Part shown: piece by piece, positions 6,875-10,609 of the stretch
How positions within the stretch are numbered: the stretch's first letter is position 1
Layout of the letters: each line of letters begins with the position of its first letter
Assembly: GCA_947177435.1 (NCBI GenBank)
Contig: CAMWUM010000038.1
Coordinates: forward strand, 1-10,609
Source of the DNA: an uncultured Muribaculaceae bacterium
GTDB taxonomy: Bacteria > Bacteroidota > Bacteroidia > Bacteroidales > Muribaculaceae
Reading direction: 5' to 3'
Length of the DNA stretch: 10,609 nucleotides
Notes under the pieces: model-generated
What the model was told of the DNA's origin: nothing
Database searches by the model: none
Seen by the model: the letters and a program-made list of their open reading frames with translations, nothing else
Program-made: the position numbers and the translations under genes

Positions 6875-8425
6875 TCATTTTACGTAAACTTTCGTGGCCG
6901 TGCCGTTGGCGACAACGATATTGATGCCCGGCTGTGGAGCGGCCACGCGCATGCCCTGTACCGTATAGACCGCAGTGGCTTGGTCGGTTTCAACCGCTTC
7001 GATGCCAGAGGGATCAGACACCTCTTCAAAGTAGAATTTGTGCTTAATGTCGGTACCGTTCTTATCGGAATATACAGACGAACCGGAAGTGGTGTTGTCA
7101 GAACCGAGGTAGAGGCTGGTGCCCTTGTTCTTGAATTTTATGTAGCCCTGGCCGGCGTCCTCGAACGACCACAGAGCGTAATCCAAGTCCTTGCCATCTG
7201 TGCGGAACATAGTGGTCCAGTTGTCCGAACCGTACTTCTGCATGTAGTAAGGTGTGTTGCCGTCCTCGACCACGATGTTGTAGTATCCCTCGTATGCCTC
7301 ACTGGGTACAAGCTTGATTGTCTGGTCGTCGGTATCGTCGAAAAGGGCTGCGCCGCCGTCGGCTTTTTTGCCCAGGTGCAAGCCCGATTCTGCTTGCTTG
7401 GCGTAGGCATAGCCCTGAGGCAGGCCCTCGATGTTTGTGACGTAGGGGAAGGCGGCTTCAAGAGCTTTGAGTTCGGCTTCAGTGATTTGGATTACCGTGC
7501 CGTGGCGGGGAGTGAACGCGCCTCGGGTGGGGGTGTTCTGTACGAAGGTGAATGTGTTTAGATCCTCGGAGCGGTTGAACATATAGTGGCCGTTGTTGTA
7601 GCAGTCCCACATCAGGCACCATCCGCCGTCGATCAGAGGGAATGCGCCGCTTCCCTCGGCAGCCTCGTTGCCGCTGATTTTCACGTTGGGGAATGACCAG
7701 CGTTCGGGGTGGTGGAGGTCGCCCTTAGCGAATGTGCACTGGGTGATGCCGTGGGTCACGGCCTCGTCCTTATAGAACAGATGGTAGGTCTGGGTCTCCT
7801 CATGGAAAACGATGTCCATATCGATGGCGGCGTTGCCGGTGTCGAACAGTACCTGAGGCTCGCCCTCGAGGTCGGAGAAATCAGCATTGGCGTAGACGTA
7901 GTACGGTGTCTGGTACTTGACCTTGTCATTGTCGCCGAAAGCGAAGTAAATCATGTACTTGCCGGCCTCTTCGTCCCAGATGGTCTGCGGAGCCCACACG
8001 TACTTGGCATTTGCGAACTTCGTGCCGGGATATTTCACCTGGAAGTCGATGGCGTGAGATTCCCACGTGATGAGGTCGGGTGACTTGAGGAGTACCAGGC
8101 CGTGGTTGCTCTGCCATCCGAGGCTGCTCTTCATATCGGTGGCCACCATGTAGAACATCCCGTCCTCACCACGGAGTATGTGCGGGTCGCGCACACAGCC
8201 TGTAAGGGCAATATCCTTAGAGTTGATTACGGGGTTGCCGTTGTTCATCGGCGTATAGTTGAAGCCGTCGCGGCTGATGGCGTAAGATATCTGCTCCTGG
8301 CTGGGGCTGTTGCCCGTAAAGTAAGAGAAAAGGTAAGCGGCCATGGGCTCGTCGGCACGCGCAGCCAGGGCCGAAAACCCGAGTGAGCCGCACAGCGCAA
8401 GCTTGGCGATAGAGGATAGTTTCAT
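6875..8425 (-). CDS. Secreted GH43-type glycoside hydrolase with lectin-like domain and T9SS-like tail
   Basis: Predicted exported glycosidase acting on plant or host glycans, most likely an arabinosidase/xylosidase-type enzyme; the substrate is not determinable here. A signal peptide (1-24, ending ALAARA) precedes YLFSYFTGN, a common start of the five-bladed GH43 propeller. Likely catalytic residues are Asp80 in RDPHI (general base), Asp202 or Asp204 in IDMDIV (pKa modulator) and Glu257 in AAEGSG (general acid). Residues about 340-470 look like a ricin-type beta-trefoil: repeated KYGSDNW / ALWSFE / LYLGSDNTTSG / VYSDKNG turns. The end (about 473-516), with SGIEAV, VYTVQGMRV, GINIVV and final KVYVK, resembles type A T9SS sorting tails. 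No SusC/SusD partners are visible, so it is not in a typical polysaccharide utilisation locus within this window. The start is set by the signal peptide. Confidence 0.85.
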   Translation of the reverse strand: MKLSSIAKLALCGSLGFSALAARADEPMAAYLFSYFTGNSPSQEQISYAISRDGFNYTPMNNGNPVINSKDIALTGCVRDPHILRGEDGMFYMVATDMKSSLGWQSNHGLVLLKSPDLITWESHAIDFQVKYPGTKFANAKYVWAPQTIWDEEAGKYMIYFAFGDNDKVKYQTPYYVYANADFSDLEGEPQVLFDTGNAAIDMDIVFHEETQTYHLFYKDEAVTHGITQCTFAKGDLHHPERWSFPNVKISGNEAAEGSGAFPLIDGGWCLMWDCYNNGHYMFNRSEDLNTFTFVQNTPTRGAFTPRHGTVIQITEAELKALEAAFPYVTNIEGLPQGYAYAKQAESGLHLGKKADGGAALFDDTDDQTIKLVPSEAYEGYYNIVVEDGNTPYYMQKYGSDNWTTMFRTDGKDLDYALWSFEDAGQGYIKFKNKGTSLYLGSDNTTSGSSVYSDKNGTDIKHKFYFEEVSDPSGIEAVETDQATAVYTVQGMRVAAPQPGINIVVANGTATKVYVK

Positions 8426-8475
8426 AGGTAAAAATAAGGATTTCAGTTAATCAAAAGCTTTTACATAATCCACCG

Positions 8476-8507
8476 CAAAAATAGCAATAATTTTTGGCAT
8501 CCCCAAG
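8476..8507 (-). promoter_or_regulatory. Promoter of the GH43 gene
   Basis: On the minus strand TATTTTTG (8483..8476) fits the TAnnTTTG -7 element. CTTG (8507..8504), 20 nt upstream, is a one-mismatch -33 element. Transcription would start near 8470, giving a leader of about 45 nt rich in A/T. Confidence 0.5.
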
Positions 8508-8566
8508 CAATTTGCCCACAAAAGATTTTTCACAGGTGTTAGGTCAGATTATTGTGATTAATTTGC

Positions 8567-8574
8567 TATCTTTG
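8567..8574 (+). promoter_or_regulatory. -7 promoter element of the DUF262 gene
   Basis: TATCTTTG, followed by CA, fits TAnnTTTG exactly; no good -33 TTTG is seen (best is TTAG at 8539-8542, 24-nt gap). Transcription would start near 8580, about 25 nt before the ATG at 8605. Because the in-frame TTG at 8494 lies upstream of this element, the element supports 8605 as the true start. It is back to back with the glycosidase promoter inside a 179-bp divergent region (8426-8604). Confidence 0.5.
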
Positions 8575-8604
8575 CACAGTTATATATCCAAATTAGATTA
8601 TCAA

Positions 8605-10545
8605 ATGAACGAATCAATACCTCAATTCAATTCTTTAGACCTCGTGTCCGTAGGCAGTCTGTTGCGTGAAAAGAAGGAATGGCTGAATTTTTATGTGCCG
8701 GCGTACCAAAGGGGATACCGGTGGAGCGCCGAGCAGGTGGAGCAATTGATCGATGACCTCGAAGAGTTCAATACTCGCAGAGAGACAAACCGCGACGCGT
8801 TTTACTGCCTGCAGCCTCTTGTGGTAAGGCCTATCGAGAAAGATGGCACTGAGTATCTGGAGGTAATAGACGGGCAACAGCGCCTCACCACGATTCTCCT
8901 CCTGCTGCAAGTGCTCCGCCAATTGCAATTTGAAGATGAGAACGAGGATGAAGACAAAAAATACTTTTCATCCCTGCCCAGATATGCTTACGACATAAAG
9001 TACGAGACGCGCAAGCACAGTTCGGAATGGCTGCCACAGCTCGGCGAGACATTGTTCTCGGCTGAGAAGTACGCCCATTTCGACGACCAGAATTGCGATT
9101 ACAGCCATTTTGCCGAGGTGTTCAATGCCGCCTACAAAAAGCTCAAGGTAGTTCACGACCTGGACGATTTCAAGAAAACCTTGAGAAAATACACTTACTT
9201 TATTTGGTATCTGCCCTCGGAGGGCGATGACAAGAATGTTGAGATCTTCGATAGGCTCAACGCCGGAAAAATTGGACTGAACAATGCCGAACTCGTCAAG
9301 GCCCTCTTGCTCCAAAGGAGCAACGTGCCCGCTGCCCATAATGCCGAATTGTCTGAGAGGGATGTCATTCAGAAGATTGCCCTCGAATGGGATGCAATCG
9401 AGCGCAGGTTGCACGATGACTCGCTTTGGGATTTCATATACAGTGAGGCGAGTCACGGATTGGCCTATGAGAGCCGCATCGAATATTTCCTTGATTTGCA
9501 GAAAGGCAAGACGGACAAATTAAAGGAGAAGCATTACTTCACATTCAACGCCTACCTCGACTCGTACCGGCAAATGATGAAAAATGGAGGGTACAGGGAT
9601 CCGGCTAAGCGTCTGGAATGGGTGAAGCAGCAGTGGGACGGCATCAAGAACCTCTTCGACCTCGTGATGGAATGGTATGAAAACAGACATCTCTACCATC
9701 GCGTTGGCTTCATTATAGAATATAATTCGGCCTACGATCTAAAGAAACTGCAGGCCCTGTTGCCGCCGCTCAACCAGGGTGAGCGAATAGCCAAGCTTGA
9801 TGATATAATCCGTGATACGGTCAAGGGCATACAGTCAAATAAGTTGTTTCACGGCCATAAAGAGTTGTCAGAGATACTGTTTCTGTACAACATACTGCTT
9901 GAGGATCGCCGCCATAACGACACTGCCCGCTTTTCATTCGCCGATTACAAGCAGGTGCGCAAAGACAAGGGTTGGGATCAGGAGCATGTGGCCTCAAGCC
10001 ATGACCATGAGCCCGACGAGAAAGAGCAGAAGGAACTTGCCGTCGACTTGATTGAACTTATCACCGGCAACAAGCCCATACCCGTGGATGACGAAGGCAT
10101 GAAATATAAGGTCGATGTGGAGGATAAGGAAGAAGAAGACCTGTGCGAGCAATTGCTGTCAATCCTAAATAAGGAGGATGGCGAAGAATTACCCAAAGAG
10201 AAACTGGAAAAAATTTTTAAATCAAAATATTTTGAGGACAATTTTAGTGAAAACACCTTTGAAACGGTGGATAAAAGGGAGAAAGATTTCATTTGGAATT
10301 TTGTGCTGCTGAACTCCAGCACCAACAGCAGTTATGGCAATAACAGTTTCCCTGTGAAGAGGCGCAGGATCCTTGCCGATGAGTTTGAGGTCTATACCCC
10401 GGTAGGTACCCGCAATGTGTTCGAAAAAGCCTATTCACGCAAGATTGAACATTTCATGGCGTGGACGCGCACTGATGCCAAGGCCTACTGGGAGGATATC
10501 AAGCGCGTTCTTAATCCGTATGTGCAACTGAAAGATATTAAATGA
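8605..10545 (+). CDS. DUF262/DUF1524 (GmrSD-like) protein, candidate defence nuclease
   Basis: Member of the DUF262 superfamily, which includes the GmrS half of the type IV restriction enzyme GmrSD, SspE and BrxU. The N-terminal DUF262 domain has VPAYQRGYRW (31-40), FYCLQPLVV (66-74) and the ParB-like VIDGQQRLTT (87-96), the motif tied to nucleotide hydrolysis in characterised members. A helical middle follows. The C-terminal nuclease-like DUF1524 part is split: WDQEHV (457-462, candidate catalytic His461), then about 100 mostly acidic residues, then VLLNSSTNSSYGN (567-579) and FPVKR (582-586), recalling the His-Asn core of HNH/His-Me finger enzymes. A TRNVFEKAYS block and a helical end close the 646-residue protein. 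The start at 8605 is preferred over TTG 8494 because a promoter lies between them. It precedes another frame by one base, so it is probably the first gene of an operon. The target (phage DNA, modified bases) is inference. Confidence 0.85.
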   Translation: MNESIPQFNSLDLVSVGSLLREKKEWLNFYVPAYQRGYRWSAEQVEQLIDDLEEFNTRRETNRDAFYCLQPLVVRPIEKDGTEYLEVIDGQQRLTTILLLLQVLRQLQFEDENEDEDKKYFSSLPRYAYDIKYETRKHSSEWLPQLGETLFSAEKYAHFDDQNCDYSHFAEVFNAAYKKLKVVHDLDDFKKTLRKYTYFIWYLPSEGDDKNVEIFDRLNAGKIGLNNAELVKALLLQRSNVPAAHNAELSERDVIQKIALEWDAIERRLHDDSLWDFIYSEASHGLAYESRIEYFLDLQKGKTDKLKEKHYFTFNAYLDSYRQMMKNGGYRDPAKRLEWVKQQWDGIKNLFDLVMEWYENRHLYHRVGFIIEYNSAYDLKKLQALLPPLNQGERIAKLDDIIRDTVKGIQSNKLFHGHKELSEILFLYNILLEDRRHNDTARFSFADYKQVRKDKGWDQEHVASSHDHEPDEKEQKELAVDLIELITGNKPIPVDDEGMKYKVDVEDKEEEDLCEQLLSILNKEDGEELPKEKLEKIFKSKYFEDNFSENTFETVDKREKDFIWNFVLLNSSTNSSYGNNSFPVKRRRILADEFEVYTPVGTRNVFEKAYSRKIEHFMAWTRTDAKAYWEDIKRVLNPYVQLKDIK

Positions 10546-10546
10546 T

Positions 10547-10609
10547 ATGACAGACGATATAAAGAAAACGAATGCCGAAGAACTTTCGTATTTGGAGATA
10601 GTCCGCCGA
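10547..10609 (+). CDS. Start of a downstream operon gene, truncated by the window edge
   Basis: An ATG one base after the DUF262 stop codon opens a frame that stays open for all 21 visible codons: MTDDIKKTNAEELSYLEIVR and one more Arg. The spacing implies co-transcription and coupled translation. The fragment is too short to identify. In Bacteroidales, DUF262 genes of this type are often paired with a second DUF262 gene whose N terminus is a short helix before an IPxIQRDYAQGR motif, and the visible residues would fit such a beginning. That is recollection and inference, not evidence from the window. Confidence 0.6.
   Translation, partial: MTDDIKKTNAEELSYLEIVRR

Noticed and set aside
6285..6887. 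Long open frame on the + strand opposite pgk (200 codons)
   Set aside because: It is antisense to the strongly supported pgk, low in complexity and rich in Val/Gly/Leu, as expected from the codon bias of the real gene.
6980..8386. Several open frames on the + strand opposite the GH43 gene
   Set aside because: They are antisense shadows with no domain-like sequence, no promoter and no consistent spacing.
8494..8604. TTG at 8494 as start of the DUF262 protein
   Set aside because: It lies upstream of the TAnnTTTG element at 8567-8574 and overlaps the divergent promoter region; the 37 added residues do not resemble the DUF262 N terminus.
1..10609. tRNA, rRNA, CRISPR or insertion sequence
   Set aside because: No cloverleaf-like segment, regular repeat array, transposase motif or terminal inverted repeat was found by eye on either strand.

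Overview
This is a chromosomal stretch of a Bacteroidales bacterium, most likely from a gut lineage such as Muribaculaceae or a relative. The family assignment is inference. The supporting signs are: Bacteroidota-type promoter elements (TAnnTTTG) in front of most transcription units; little Shine-Dalgarno signal; a phosphoglycerate kinase with the sequence style of that phylum; a methyltransferase family mostly seen in Bacteroidota (PG_1098/THUMP-like); and a secreted glycosidase ending in a T9SS-like C-terminal tail. All gene identities come from reading motifs; no database search was possible.

Left part (1-4299, + strand). An AT-rich leader carries a leftward promoter for a gene outside the window, an imperfect 15-bp direct repeat with a 31-bp period, and a rightward promoter. 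Then comes a short broken reading frame that may be the decayed 5' end of an acyl-CoA ligase gene. A tightly coupled three-gene efflux operon follows: TolC-type outer-membrane channel, EmrA/HlyD-type periplasmic adaptor, and a DHA2-like major facilitator. The spacing is a 4-nt overlap and then a 1-nt gap. Together these would form a tripartite pump through both membranes.

Middle part (4282-8425, - strand). Read in the direction of transcription, a secreted GH43-type glycosidase comes first. Next is pgk, with its own promoter just past the glycosidase stop codon. A strong hairpin terminator follows, and then a THUMP-like SAM methyltransferase that begins at a TTG codon only 14 nt beyond the terminator T-run. 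The methyltransferase ends convergently with the efflux operon and overlaps its last 18 nt.

Right part (8426-10609, + strand). A 179-bp divergent intergenic region carries one promoter for the glycosidase and one for a large DUF262/DUF1524 (GmrSD-like) protein. One base after its stop codon begins a second reading frame that runs off the window. This pair is the best candidate for a defence-type system. The first protein belongs to a known superfamily; the identity of its partner cannot be settled from the 21 codons visible. No tRNA, rRNA, CRISPR array or insertion sequence was seen.
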